Of a DNA stretch of 64,000 nt, positions 8,890 through 17,861 are shown in pieces. The stretch comes from Burkholderiales bacterium. Its GTDB lineage: Bacteria; Pseudomonadota; Gammaproteobacteria; Burkholderiales; Nitrosomonadaceae. A program made the position numbers and the translations under genes. The stretch lies in contig JACKLR010000003.1 in assembly GCA_024235795.1 (NCBI GenBank), positions 744,001-808,000 of the forward strand. The letters run 5' to 3'. Under the pieces are notes generated by a model that saw nothing but the letters and a program-made list of their open reading frames with translations, searched no databases and was not told where the DNA came from. Numbering within the stretch: position 1 is the first letter of the stretch; each line of letters begins with the position of its first letter.

Positions 8890-10272
8890 TTAATTTACTC
8901 GCAAGTATTTGTCAAAAATCTTGCAGACACTTCCCACAAAAAGTTGCCCTATGGGCGTGATGCTTATTTCCTCGTCACTGATAGTCAGAAGGCCGGCGTT
9001 TTCATGCACCGACAGCGCAGACAATTCATTCGCAAAATAATCTTTGAAATCGATTGAAAAAAAAGTTTCAACCGACTCAAAAGACACAATCGAATGACAA
9101 ATCAATGCATGGATAACCGAACGACGCAATATGTCATCCAGGCCGAGTTCAAGACCCCGCATGATAGGCAGTTTGTTTTGGTCCAGAAAATCATAGTAAT
9201 GCGGCAAATCGCAGTGATTTTGAACCAGAATTGAACCCGTTTTACCAATGGCTGACATGCCAAGTGCGATAAAATCGCTATCAGGATAAATCGAATACCC
9301 TTGCAGGTCGTAATATAAACGACCTTGTCGCTGGGCCGTAACCAATTGATCATCCTGACGCGCAAACAAATTCATGCCAATATGAATATAGCCCGCATTT
9401 ATCAGGCGATGTATCGCATACATTCTGAGATCAAATTTTTCTTCGATTGAAAGCAGGTCGTTGGTTTGCACGATTTTATGAATACCGAATTCTTCCGGTT
9501 GAGGGTCATAGCTTCGCAGATTGATAAGATTGGGCCTTGCAGCGACGATCAAGTCGAGTATATGGCTGAAACTTTTTTTACTTTGTCCGGGGAACCCATA
9601 AATTAATTCAATTCTGATCGTGTTAAAACCATTACTTTGAGCAGCTTCTATAATTTCAAACGTTCTGGTTTCACTGTTAATTTCAGTTTGTTTGCGGCGT
9701 GGGGATTGATTTATTTGCGAATCATATTGCTGCACAATGATCGTTAAATAATTAATGCCCATTTCCCGGAACAGTTTAATAGATCGGTTGCTTGATAATT
9801 GCGGATCTATCGTGATGCGAAAAAAACCGTCGCTCACCAGATTGATTTGTTTTTGGATTTCATCCATCAACCGACCAAACTGAAACTGATTCAATAATGC
9901 GGGCGTCCCACCGCCCAAGTGAATCTGTTCAACTTTAGGAGCACTCTGTAAAGAATCTCCTACCAGCCTGATTTCTTTTAAAAGATAGTCTATGTATCTA
10001 TCAAGCAGTGCGTTGTCCCCATTTTCAAATTGACGTGTATTGCAATAAAGACATAACGTACTGCAAAATGGCAAATGTATATATAACGCTTGATGTTTGC
10101 GATTGCCTCCCAAACTACGATTGCTGATTCGCGAAAAATATGTTTTTGCAGCAAAAGTATCTGTAAACAGCTCTGTTCCGGGATACAAGGTATAATCTTG
10201 ATCATTGTAAGCAAAACAACGGATCAGATCTGATTTTACTTCTTTTATATCAATTCGTTGTCTCGGATACAT
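8890..10272 (-). CDS. HemN-like radical SAM protein (divergent coproporphyrinogen dehydrogenase family)
   Basis: The 460-residue protein aligns along its whole length with oxygen-independent coproporphyrinogen III oxidase. It has YPGTELF near the start, the radical-SAM Cys70/Cys74/Cys77 in LPFCSTLCLYC, then GGGTPALL, IDPQ and the late HIGMNLFARQDDQL-like block. Several places differ from classical HemN: the fourth Cys after the cluster motif (CGC in E. coli) is absent, the GVQDF block reads IVQQY, and EVDPRE reads TIDPQL. It may therefore be a paralogue with a changed substrate or a fast-evolving HemN. It diverges from fnr, with an FNR box between them, consistent with oxygen-responsive expression. 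Confidence 0.8.
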   Translation of the reverse strand: MYPRQRIDIKEVKSDLIRCFAYNDQDYTLYPGTELFTDTFAAKTYFSRISNRSLGGNRKHQALYIHLPFCSTLCLYCNTRQFENGDNALLDRYIDYLLKEIRLVGDSLQSAPKVEQIHLGGGTPALLNQFQFGRLMDEIQKQINLVSDGFFRITIDPQLSSNRSIKLFREMGINYLTIIVQQYDSQINQSPRRKQTEINSETRTFEIIEAAQSNGFNTIRIELIYGFPGQSKKSFSHILDLIVAARPNLINLRSYDPQPEEFGIHKIVQTNDLLSIEEKFDLRMYAIHRLINAGYIHIGMNLFARQDDQLVTAQRQGRLYYDLQGYSIYPDSDFIALGMSAIGKTGSILVQNHCDLPHYYDFLDQNKLPIMRGLELGLDDILRRSVIHALICHSIVSFESVETFFSIDFKDYFANELSALSVHENAGLLTISDEEISITPIGQLFVGSVCKIFDKYLRVN

Positions 10273-10448
10273 GAAGACATGAATAATTCGTATGCTGCAT
10301 AAGAATAGGCTATAAGCACTTCAATTCATTAAGTGTTAATAAACGCAAACGGGCGGCTTGATTTTTTGATGGGGAACCAGTTTAAAGAAAATCAACACAC
10401 CAATTCATAATAACAGTAGAATTATGTTTAAAGGTTGAGTACCCGATT

Positions 10449-10462
10449 TTGATTCAGATCAA
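10449..10462. promoter_or_regulatory. Perfect FNR box
   Basis: The sequence is TTGATTCAGATCAA, an exact match to the FNR/ANR consensus TTGAT-N4-ATCAA. It lies between the divergent hemN-like gene and fnr, 46 bases before the fnr start. A TATAAT at 10480-10485 would place the site centre about 37-41 bases upstream of the transcription start, so it could activate or autoregulate fnr, or act on the divergent gene, whose start is about 177 bases away. Confidence 0.8.
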
Positions 10463-10479
10463 CCCGAAGAATCAAAAAT

Positions 10480-10485
10480 TATAAT
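10480..10485 (+). promoter_or_regulatory. Probable -10 box of fnr promoter
   Basis: A consensus TATAAT lies 23 bases before the fnr start codon and 17 bases after the FNR box. No good -35 hexamer is correctly spaced, which fits a regulator-dependent promoter. Confidence 0.5.
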
Positions 10486-10508
10486 TTGGCATTCGGAATA
10501 AATACGTT

Positions 10509-11261
10509 TTGTTACCAGAAAGTTTTCTACCTACAAATCTTGATGTTGCCCAATTACGCTCAAGTTGCGCCACATGCAGCCTAAGGGAGCTTTGTCTGCC
10601 GGTTGGCTTAAACGATCAGGAAGTTGATATTCTTGGGGAAGTCGTCAGTTATAAGCGGAAAGTTAAGCGCGGCAGTTATTTGCACCGAACCGGCACAAAA
10701 TTCCAGGCATTATATGCGGTAAAAAGTGGTTTTTTAAAGACTTGCATACTCGAAGAAGACGGCCGTCAACAAGTAACCGGTTTTCATATGACGGGCGAAT
10801 TACTCGGCCTGGATGCAATTAGCACCGAATTACATACCTGCGACGCCATTGCACTGGAAGACAGTGAAGTGTGCGAAATCCCATTCGCCAAGCTTGAGGA
10901 AATCAGTCGAACCATTCCGTCCCTAATGCATCATTTTCACAAAATAATGAGCCGTGAAATAGTACGAGATCATGGTGTAATGATGTTACTCGGCAGCATG
11001 AAGGCCGAGGAACGCTTAGCGACATTTTTGTTGAACATGTCGCGCCGTTTAGCAATCCGCGGTTATTCAGAGTCAAATTTTAATTTGCGCATGACACGTG
11101 AAGAAATTGGAAGCTACCTTGGACTGAAACTGGAAACTGTAAGCCGCGCGTTTTCAAAATTACAGGATGAAGCAGTTATTTCTGTAAATAACAAACATAT
11201 CCAGATCCATGATCTTCAGCGTTTGAAAACAAAAATGGGAAATTCTTCCTGTGCAACTTAA
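10509..11261 (+). CDS. fnr: FNR-type oxygen-sensing transcriptional regulator
   Basis: The 250-residue CRP/FNR-family protein has Cys20, Cys23 and Cys29 in CATCSLRELC and a fourth Cys at 111 (HTCDA), the set needed for an oxygen-labile 4Fe-4S cluster. The central part is a cyclic-nucleotide-like beta roll. The C-terminal helix-turn-helix EEIGSYLGLKLETVSRAF carries the Glu and Ser-Arg that read TTGAT half sites. The only canonical start in frame is the TTG at 10509. Numbering from it reproduces the Cys20/23/29 positions of E. coli FNR, which supports the choice even though the ribosome-binding site is weak. It should control anaerobic or low-oxygen respiration genes. Confidence 0.92.
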   Translation: MLPESFLPTNLDVAQLRSSCATCSLRELCLPVGLNDQEVDILGEVVSYKRKVKRGSYLHRTGTKFQALYAVKSGFLKTCILEEDGRQQVTGFHMTGELLGLDAISTELHTCDAIALEDSEVCEIPFAKLEEISRTIPSLMHHFHKIMSREIVRDHGVMMLLGSMKAEERLATFLLNMSRRLAIRGYSESNFNLRMTREEIGSYLGLKLETVSRAFSKLQDEAVISVNNKHIQIHDLQRLKTKMGNSSCAT

Positions 11262-11366
11262 GATACGCTGCCCGTAATTGCCTATCCCTTTATAGTTAAA
11301 AACAATATCAACCGGGTTAATAGTTTTACTTCGATTCTTCAAATGAAACATGTGACTCCTGTCAGC

Positions 11367-11394
11367 TTGAGTGCCTGCCGGAAAATGCTATAAT
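11367..11394 (+). promoter_or_regulatory. Promoter of rpsB-tsf
   Basis: TTGAGT at 11367-11372 and TATAAT at 11389-11394 are separated by 16 bases, with TGC just before the -10 (extended -10). Transcription would start near 11401 and give an mRNA leader of about 175 nucleotides before rpsB. Confidence 0.7.
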
Positions 11395-11400
11395 GTGCAG

Positions 11401-11575
11401 CTGATAGTTTTTCGCGTGATTTTTAATAAAATCTGAGCAAAAATGCTACAAGCTTCTTTTAACTATCTTTAATTTTTTATTTCACACATTCACCTCGCAA
11501 CTACACAAGGGTGCTTCGTTATTTATTTAGCGAAGTCACTTGGTGAATGGCGGCTCAACCCTTAAAGGAGAATTT
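11401..11575 (+). promoter_or_regulatory. Structured rpsB mRNA leader, candidate S2 autoregulatory element
   Basis: The leader contains a stem from 11511-11518 pairing with 11531-11539 (one bulged T) around an AT-rich loop. AAGGGT at 11507-11512 is complementary to ACCCTT at 11558-11563, directly next to the ribosome-binding site AAAGGAG (11564-11570). The two pairings share bases and are mutually exclusive. Known rpsB leaders in Gram-negative bacteria bind ribosomal protein S2 and shut off translation, and the length here is similar. The S2-binding role is inferred. Confidence 0.5.
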
Positions 11576-12307
11576 ATGTCAGTAACAATGCGGCAAATGC
11601 TGGAAGCAGGCGTTCATTTTGGCCATCAAACACGCTTCTGGAATCCCAAAATGGCGCCATATATCTTTGGCCATCGCAATAAAATCCACATCATCAATTT
11701 GGAACGTACAATGGAAATGTTCGAGGAGTCCATGGCCTATGTACGTCAATTATCGGCGAACAAAGGTGTCATTTTGTTTGTTGGCACCAAACGCCAAGCC
11801 CGAGACATCATACGGGAAGAAGCAATGCGATGCGGTTCCCCTTATGTTGACCAGCGTTGGTTAGGCGGCATGCTGACCAATTTCAAAACGATCAAACAGT
11901 CTATAAAACGTCTGCACGAAATGGAAACGATGGTACAAGACGGGATGCTGGAAAAGATGATCAAAAAAGAGGCGCTTGATATGCAACGCGAGCTGGACAA
12001 ACTGAACGCCAGCCTCGGCGGCATAAAGGAAATGAAAGGTTTGCCAGACGCCTTGTTTGTGGTGGATGTGGGTTACCAGAAAGGTGCCATTACAGAAGCC
12101 AAAAAGTTAGGTATCCCGGTTGTGGGCGTAGTAGATACTAATCATAATCCTGATGGCCTGCATTACATTATTCCAGGTAATGATGACTCCAGCCGGGCAA
12201 TACGTTTATATGCACGTGGTATTGCGGATGCCGTACTTGAAGGACGTAATCAGGCAATTCAAGAAATCATTGAGATGAACGCTGAAGCTGAAGAACTTGA
12301 TGAATAA
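11576..12307 (+). CDS. rpsB: 30S ribosomal protein S2
   Basis: The 243-residue protein begins MSVTMRQMLEAGVHFGHQTR, the standard S2 start, and contains FVGTKRQAR and WLGGMLTNFKT. The ATG at 11576 is chosen over an upstream in-frame codon at 11540 because of the strong AAAGGAG five bases before it and the family start. It is first in the rpsB-tsf-pyrH-frr run conserved across bacteria. Confidence 0.97.
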   Translation: MSVTMRQMLEAGVHFGHQTRFWNPKMAPYIFGHRNKIHIINLERTMEMFEESMAYVRQLSANKGVILFVGTKRQARDIIREEAMRCGSPYVDQRWLGGMLTNFKTIKQSIKRLHEMETMVQDGMLEKMIKKEALDMQRELDKLNASLGGIKEMKGLPDALFVVDVGYQKGAITEAKKLGIPVVGVVDTNHNPDGLHYIIPGNDDSSRAIRLYARGIADAVLEGRNQAIQEIIEMNAEAEELDE

Positions 12308-12397
12308 AAGGCTGGTCGTTTTGCTGGACCGTTTAAAAACTTTCCCATAGTGAGGACTACACGCTTTCATTATTAAGCCTGTTCTTACTGATTTGGC

Positions 12398-12430
12398 GCT
12401 TTGGTTACGCTTTGGTTACGCTTTGATTGA
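12398..12430 (+). repeat. Three tandem 11-base repeats in rpsB-tsf spacer
   Basis: GCTTTGGTTAC occurs twice head to tail (12398-12419), followed by a degenerate third copy, GCTTTGATTGA. It lies in the 241-base spacer between rpsB and tsf. No function is evident. Confidence 0.6.
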
Positions 12431-12463
12431 TTCGGGGCTAAATTCGATTAAGATATCTAGTAC

Positions 12464-12492
12464 TGCTACAAAATGCATGACGTCTTGTAGCA
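12464..12492 (+). terminator. Hairpin in rpsB-tsf spacer, possible attenuator
   Basis: TGCTACAA (12464-12471) and TTGTAGCA (12485-12492) form a perfect 8-bp stem with a 13-base loop about 57 bases before tsf. There is no T-run. In E. coli an attenuator between rpsB and tsf lowers tsf transcription relative to rpsB, and this hairpin could do the same or protect an mRNA end. Confidence 0.4.
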
Positions 12493-12548
12493 TATTAAAT
12501 ATTGGATTTATTAACTTTGTTTAAAATAGTATCTGGAGTAAATTAAAT

Positions 12549-13433
12549 ATGGCTGCGATTTCCGCAAGCATGGTAAAAGAATTACGTGAGTTAACAGGGC
12601 TTGGCATGATGGAATGCAAAAAAGCACTGACAGAAACTAACGGCGACATGAAAGCAGCTGAAGACCTGCTCAGAATAAAAAGCGGCGCAAAAGCAAGCAA
12701 GGCCGCCGGGCGCGTTGCAGCAGAGGGTGTAGTCGGTGCTTTTATTACTGGCGATGGCCGTACAGGCGCGTTAGTTGAAGTAAACTGCGAAACGGATTTT
12801 GTTGCCAAAAACGACGATATTATAAAATTTGCCACCACCTTGGCTGAATTAGTGGCGTCGGAAAATATTACCGATGTTCAAGTACTTGGAGAAACCCAGT
12901 TATCTGGTGAGGATAACGTAGAAGCCGCACGTAAAGCGCTTGTTATGAAACTTGGCGAAAACATCAGTATTCGCCGTTGCGCATATCATACAACTGAAGG
13001 TCAGCTGGCTTACTATTTACATGGCACTAAAATTGGCGTTATGATCGATTATCAGGGCGGAGACGAAACATTGGGCAAGGATTTGGCAATGCATATCGCG
13101 GCGAGCAAACCGATGTGTGTTTCTAAAGAGCAGGTTTCTCCGGAAGTGCTTAAACATGAGCGTCAGATTTTTTCCGCACAGGCAGCTGAAAGCGGCAAAC
13201 CAGCCAATATTATCGAAAAAATGGTTGATGGCCGTATTGCTAAATATCTTGCAGAAGTAACCCTGCTTGGGCAGCCTTTTGTCAAGGATCCCGATCAGAC
13301 AATTGAAAAGTTATTGGCAAAAAAATCAGCAACAGTGAATAAATTTACCCTGTACGTAGTGGGCGAAGGTATCGAAAAGAAAACCGAGAACTTTGCAGAA
13401 GAAGTCAAAGCACAGATGGGACAAACAAAATAA
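12549..13433 (+). CDS. tsf: Translation elongation factor Ts
   Basis: The 294-residue protein recharges EF-Tu by exchanging GDP for GTP. The N-terminal UBA-like domain (LRELTGLGMMECKKAL) and the conserved TDFVAKN motif that contacts the EF-Tu nucleotide site are both present. It lies downstream of rpsB and upstream of pyrH. A good ribosome-binding site (GGAG) precedes the ATG. Confidence 0.97.
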   Translation: MAAISASMVKELRELTGLGMMECKKALTETNGDMKAAEDLLRIKSGAKASKAAGRVAAEGVVGAFITGDGRTGALVEVNCETDFVAKNDDIIKFATTLAELVASENITDVQVLGETQLSGEDNVEAARKALVMKLGENISIRRCAYHTTEGQLAYYLHGTKIGVMIDYQGGDETLGKDLAMHIAASKPMCVSKEQVSPEVLKHERQIFSAQAAESGKPANIIEKMVDGRIAKYLAEVTLLGQPFVKDPDQTIEKLLAKKSATVNKFTLYVVGEGIEKKTENFAEEVKAQMGQTK

Positions 13434-13470
13434 GTTTAATTATCGCTCGATTTTTTAATACCTACTGTCT

Positions 13471-14184
13471 ATGACAACTCGATATCAGCGTATTTTACTG
13501 AAGCTATCCGGCGAAGCACTAATGGGTGAAGATAGCTATGGTATTAATCAAACAGTTATTAGCCGGATTGTTGCCGAAATTGCAGAAATCAACAAACTCG
13601 GCGTGGAGATTGCAATAGTCGTTGGCGGCGGCAATATTTTTCGTGGCATGAAATCTACCAATGACAGTATAGAACGCGTAACGGCCGATTATATGGGTAT
13701 GCTGGCTACTGTCATGAATGCTTTGGCACTCCATGATGCGATGAAACATGCAGGCATTGTCCCCCGTATACAATCGGCTTTACGTATCGATCAGGTTGTC
13801 GAACCTTATATTCGCGGCAAAGCATTACGTTATCTAAAAGAAGGCTGGGTTGTCATATTCGCCGCAGGGACAGGAAATCCATTCTTTACCACAGATACAG
13901 CTGCGGCACTTCGCGGCATGGAAATGAATGTGGACATCATGCTGAAAGCGACTAAAGTAGATGGCATTTACTCAAATGATCCCAAAATTGACCCTCAGGC
14001 AACGCGCTTCCATAAACTATCGTTTGATGAAGCCATTGCCAAAAATCTGCAGGTGATGGATGCAACAGCACTGACCTTATGCCGGGATCAGAAATTACCC
14101 CTCAATGTATTCAGCATCTTCAAACCGGGTGCGCTAAAGCGCATCATTATTGGAGAAGATGAGGGGACATTTGTAATGGTTTAG
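13471..14184 (+). CDS. pyrH: UMP kinase
   Basis: The 237-residue amino acid kinase-fold enzyme phosphorylates UMP to UDP. Signatures are LKLSGEALMG at the N-terminus, VVGGGNIFRG, and the FTTDTAAALRG segment. Length is typical. It sits in the conserved tsf-pyrH-frr order, 37 bases after tsf. Confidence 0.97.
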   Translation: MTTRYQRILLKLSGEALMGEDSYGINQTVISRIVAEIAEINKLGVEIAIVVGGGNIFRGMKSTNDSIERVTADYMGMLATVMNALALHDAMKHAGIVPRIQSALRIDQVVEPYIRGKALRYLKEGWVVIFAAGTGNPFFTTDTAAALRGMEMNVDIMLKATKVDGIYSNDPKIDPQATRFHKLSFDEAIAKNLQVMDATALTLCRDQKLPLNVFSIFKPGALKRIIIGEDEGTFVMV

Positions 14185-14257
14185 ATTTTAATAAATTCCT
14201 GGTTATTATTCTCGTACGTTATTAATAGCTATTAGCGCAACTTATGGGTAAATGATT

Positions 14258-14815
14258 ATGATTGCCGATGTGAAAAAAACTGCAGAACAAAAAATGCAGA
14301 AAAGCCTGGAAGCTTTAAAAGTTGATCTGAGTAAAGTAAGAAGCGGGCGGGCGCATACCGGCTTGCTGGATCATGTCATGGTCGATTATTATGGCGCGCC
14401 AACACCGATTAATCAGGTAGCCAATGTTAATTTGATCGATGCAAGAACCATTGGGGTTATTCCATGGGAAAAAAAGATGGCCAGTGCAGTTGAAAAAGCG
14501 ATTCGCGATTCCGATCTCGGGCTTAACCCCATGTCGGTCGGAGAAACAATTCGCGTCCCCATGCCGCCGTTAACCGAAGAACGCCGGAAAGAATTGACCA
14601 AAGTGGTCAAACAGGAAGCGGAAAATGTACGTGTTGCGATGCGTAATATACGTCGGGACGCCAATTCTCACTTAAAAGAATTGTTGAAGTCCAAAGATAT
14701 ATCCGAAGATGAAGAACGTCGTGGCCAGGATGAAATTCAAAAATTAACAGATCGTTATATCACTGAGATCGATAAAATTCTGCAAACTAAAGAAGCCGAA
14801 TTAATGGCCATTTGA
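14258..14815 (+). CDS. frr: Ribosome recycling factor
   Basis: The 185-residue two-domain protein splits post-termination ribosomes with EF-G. Typical segments are KVRSGRAHTGLLD and IRRDANSHLKEL. Two in-frame ATGs exist, at 14252 and 14258. I prefer 14258 because it gives the standard 185-residue length and a normal 9-base spacing from the GGG ribosome-binding site. It ends one base before uppS. Confidence 0.96.
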   Translation: MIADVKKTAEQKMQKSLEALKVDLSKVRSGRAHTGLLDHVMVDYYGAPTPINQVANVNLIDARTIGVIPWEKKMASAVEKAIRDSDLGLNPMSVGETIRVPMPPLTEERRKELTKVVKQEAENVRVAMRNIRRDANSHLKELLKSKDISEDEERRGQDEIQKLTDRYITEIDKILQTKEAELMAI

Positions 14816-14816
14816 T

Positions 14817-15566
14817 ATGTCTCAAGGTACAAGCTCCACGCGAGAAATACCTGAAATCGGATCGATCCCTAAGCATATTGCCATTATCATGGATGGCAAT
14901 GGACGATGGGCAAGAAAACGATTCTTGCCGCGAGTAGCAGGTCATAAGCAGGGAGTCGAGACAGTTCGAAATGTTATTAAATCCTGTTCAAATCACGGCG
15001 TAGAATTTCTAACGCTGTTTGCATTCAGTAGCGAGAATTGGCGGCGCCCGGCCGATGAAGTTTCTTTCTTGATGCAATTATTTGCCGGTGCCTTGGAACA
15101 AGAAATAACAAAATTGCATGAAAACAGTATTCGCTTTAGAGTGATCGGTGATATTTCAAGATTTGAATCTAAAATTATTCAATTTATCAAAAAAGGCGAG
15201 CAATTAACCGCAAATAATTCCAAACTAACGCTGACAATTGCGGCCAACTACGGCGGGCGGTGGGATATTATACAAGCCGTACGAAAAATGATGGAAAACT
15301 CACCCAATTCACCAGTCCATTTCGAAGAAGAAAATCTCACGCAATTTCTGTCCATGAATTATGCACCCGAGCCCGATTTGTTTATACGTACAGGCGGAGA
15401 ATGTCGCATCAGCAATTTTTTATTATGGCAGCTTGCCTATACTGAATTATATTTCACCGATACACTCTGGCCGGACTTTGATGAAAAGGAATTTGATTTA
15501 GCTATACAATCATACCAGCAACGGGAACGCCGTTTTGGCCGAACCAGTGAGCAAATTCAACAATAA
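14817..15566 (+). CDS. uppS: Undecaprenyl diphosphate synthase
   Basis: The 249-residue cis-prenyltransferase makes C55 undecaprenyl diphosphate, the lipid carrier for peptidoglycan and O-antigen. The catalytic motif IIMDGNGRWA, the FSSENWRRP block and the RTGGECRISNFLLWQ block are present. The ATG starts one base after the frr stop, suggesting translational coupling, and uppS leads into cdsA and dxr as in many Proteobacteria. Confidence 0.97.
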   Translation: MSQGTSSTREIPEIGSIPKHIAIIMDGNGRWARKRFLPRVAGHKQGVETVRNVIKSCSNHGVEFLTLFAFSSENWRRPADEVSFLMQLFAGALEQEITKLHENSIRFRVIGDISRFESKIIQFIKKGEQLTANNSKLTLTIAANYGGRWDIIQAVRKMMENSPNSPVHFEEENLTQFLSMNYAPEPDLFIRTGGECRISNFLLWQLAYTELYFTDTLWPDFDEKEFDLAIQSYQQRERRFGRTSEQIQQ

Positions 15567-15664
15567 AGCATTTCATGCAAAATTATCATGTTGTAAAGAC
15601 CAATTTAAGTGTTATGACTCCCATTCTTCATCAAAGTAAGCTTTTGCTCCACTAAAATATACTC

Positions 15665-16489
15665 ATGTTAAAAGCCCGCGTCCTGACTGCAATTATTGTA
15701 TTACCCCTCTTTTTATCAGCTTTACTTTATTTACAGGATATTTTTTGGGCTACGCTATTGTTGGTATTGACAGTAATCGGATCGCGCGAATGGTGTCATT
15801 TAGCTCGGTTTTCCGTTAAAAACACTGTTACTTTCATGATCCTGACAACATTATTGGGTGGCGAGTTGCTGTTTCTGTTAAGCGAAGCAGTTGAAATTGA
15901 TGCTTTTACACCGGCGTTGATATGGGTCTATGTACTATCTGCCATATTTTGGGTTGGTTATGTTCCTTTTTTGCTGAAACAATCCAGTACAATCAACAAT
16001 ACCGTTGTTTTGATGCTGGTTGGCTGGTTAGTATTGCTGCCAACAGCGCTCGCTTTGTATCAATTACGCGCAATTAGTCCGTTACTTTTGCTGGGTTTTA
16101 TGGGGACAATCTGGATTTCTGATACCGCAGCATATTTTGCAGGCCGTGCCTTTGGTAAAAACAAACTTGCTTACCATATCAGCCCAGGAAAAACCTGGGA
16201 AGGCGTTGCTGGCGCTATGCTTGCTGTTTTCGTTTATGGTCTTGTCTGGGTTTTTGTATTTGCCGATGGTGCTTATCTAATGTCACTTGTTCCGTTGCTG
16301 ATTGTGCTGGCTATACTGGGCATTATTGGCGATTTATTTGAATCCCTTATAAAAAGGCAGGCAGGCGTTAAAGACAGTGGCAAAATTCTACCGGGGCATG
16401 GCGGTATTTTAGACCGAATCGATGCACTCATGCCTTCCCTGCCCCTGGCTATTCTGGCATTACTGGTTTCTAATACCCATCAATTATGA
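15665..16489 (+). CDS. cdsA: Phosphatidate cytidylyltransferase
   Basis: The 274-residue integral membrane protein, with roughly seven to eight hydrophobic helices, makes CDP-diacylglycerol from phosphatidate and CTP. The C-terminal CDP-alcohol signature KRQAGVKDSGKILPGHGGIL with following DRIDAL is intact. It overlaps dxr by four bases (ATGA). Confidence 0.97.
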   Translation: MLKARVLTAIIVLPLFLSALLYLQDIFWATLLLVLTVIGSREWCHLARFSVKNTVTFMILTTLLGGELLFLLSEAVEIDAFTPALIWVYVLSAIFWVGYVPFLLKQSSTINNTVVLMLVGWLVLLPTALALYQLRAISPLLLLGFMGTIWISDTAAYFAGRAFGKNKLAYHISPGKTWEGVAGAMLAVFVYGLVWVFVFADGAYLMSLVPLLIVLAILGIIGDLFESLIKRQAGVKDSGKILPGHGGILDRIDALMPSLPLAILALLVSNTHQL

Positions 16490-17673
16490 AAAAAATACGC
16501 TATTTGACGATTCTGGGCGCTACGGGCAGTATCGGTGAAAGTACGCTCGATGTTGTCAGCCGTCATCCCGATCTGTTCGAAGTTGTTGCGCTAACCGCCA
16601 ACAACAATATCGAAAAAATGCTGGATCAATGCCGGCGGTTTAATCCTCGCTTTGCGGTAATGCTTGCCCCCGAACAGGCTGAACGGTTGCAACAAGCGAT
16701 TATCCGGAATGGCCTGGATACAACGGTTTTGTCCGGTGTTGAATCACTGGAAAAAGTCGCCTCACTTCCTGATGTCGATGTCGTCATGGCGGCCATCGTC
16801 GGTGCAGCCGGAATACGTCCAACGTTCGCGGCTGCAAAAGCGGGTAAACTGGTTTTACTTGCCAATAAAGAGACATTGGTTATGGCCGGCCGTATTTTTA
16901 TGGATATGGTCAAGGAACACAGCGCTATCCTGTTGCCCATTGACAGTGAGCATAATGCCATACACCAATCGCTTCCGCATGACTTTGACGGAAGTCTGCA
17001 GGAAAAAGGCATCCGGCGTATATTGCTGACAGCTTCGGGCGGCCCTTTCAGAAATGCTTCGCTGGATTCGCTAGCGCACGTCACCCCAGCTCAGGCATGC
17101 GCACACCCGAACTGGGATATGGGACGTAAAATTTCTGTCGATTCGGCGACCATGATGAATAAAGGACTCGAGGTCATAGAAGCACACTGGTTATTTAATG
17201 CAGCATCTGAAAACATACAAGTGGTTATTCATCCGCAAAGCGTAATTCATTCCATGGTTGAATATATTGATGGGTCTGTACTGGCTCAGCTCGGAAATCC
17301 TGATATGAGAACACCAATTGCTCATGCCATGGGCTATCCTGAAAGAATTGAAAGCGGCGTAGCATCATTGAATATGTTCGAAGTAGCACATCTGGATTTC
17401 GAGAAGCCTGATTTTAAGCGCTTTCCTTGCTTAAGGCTTGCTTATGAAGCGCTAGATATGGGAGATAACATGCCTGCGGTATTAAATGCAGCCAATGAAA
17501 TTGCTGTTGAATCTTTCCTTGAGGAAAAAATGCCGTTTACCGCGATCCCGGTCATGATTGAACATGTCATGAATACGTTAGGACAAGAAACAATACACTC
17601 GCTAAGCGATGTACTCAAAGCTGATAGCGCGGCCCGGGACGCAGCGCATGACTGGTTGAACACATTCAGATAA
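16486..17673 (+). CDS. dxr: 1-deoxy-D-xylulose 5-phosphate reductoisomerase
   Basis: The 395-residue NADPH-dependent enzyme makes MEP, the committed step of the non-mevalonate isoprenoid pathway that supplies UppS. It has the N-terminal LGATGSIGESTL nucleotide motif, LLANKETLVMAG, and the DSEHNAIHQSL metal/substrate block. Start overlaps the cdsA stop. Length is normal. Confidence 0.97.
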   Translation: MKKIRYLTILGATGSIGESTLDVVSRHPDLFEVVALTANNNIEKMLDQCRRFNPRFAVMLAPEQAERLQQAIIRNGLDTTVLSGVESLEKVASLPDVDVVMAAIVGAAGIRPTFAAAKAGKLVLLANKETLVMAGRIFMDMVKEHSAILLPIDSEHNAIHQSLPHDFDGSLQEKGIRRILLTASGGPFRNASLDSLAHVTPAQACAHPNWDMGRKISVDSATMMNKGLEVIEAHWLFNAASENIQVVIHPQSVIHSMVEYIDGSVLAQLGNPDMRTPIAHAMGYPERIESGVASLNMFEVAHLDFEKPDFKRFPCLRLAYEALDMGDNMPAVLNAANEIAVESFLEEKMPFTAIPVMIEHVMNTLGQETIHSLSDVLKADSAARDAAHDWLNTFR

Positions 17674-17861
17674 TCAAAATACATTTTCTATGCTGCTTAA
17701 ATTTTTCTAATGGTAAGATAACGTTACTTCAAAACTGTGGAATGTGAAAGAAAATGCGGGCATATAAAGCTAGCGGATTTTCCATGATAATAGACTTTAC
17801 AAATGGGCTGTACCAAATTAAAACGACGGCACCCAAAAACAATTTTACACACTGAGCTGAC

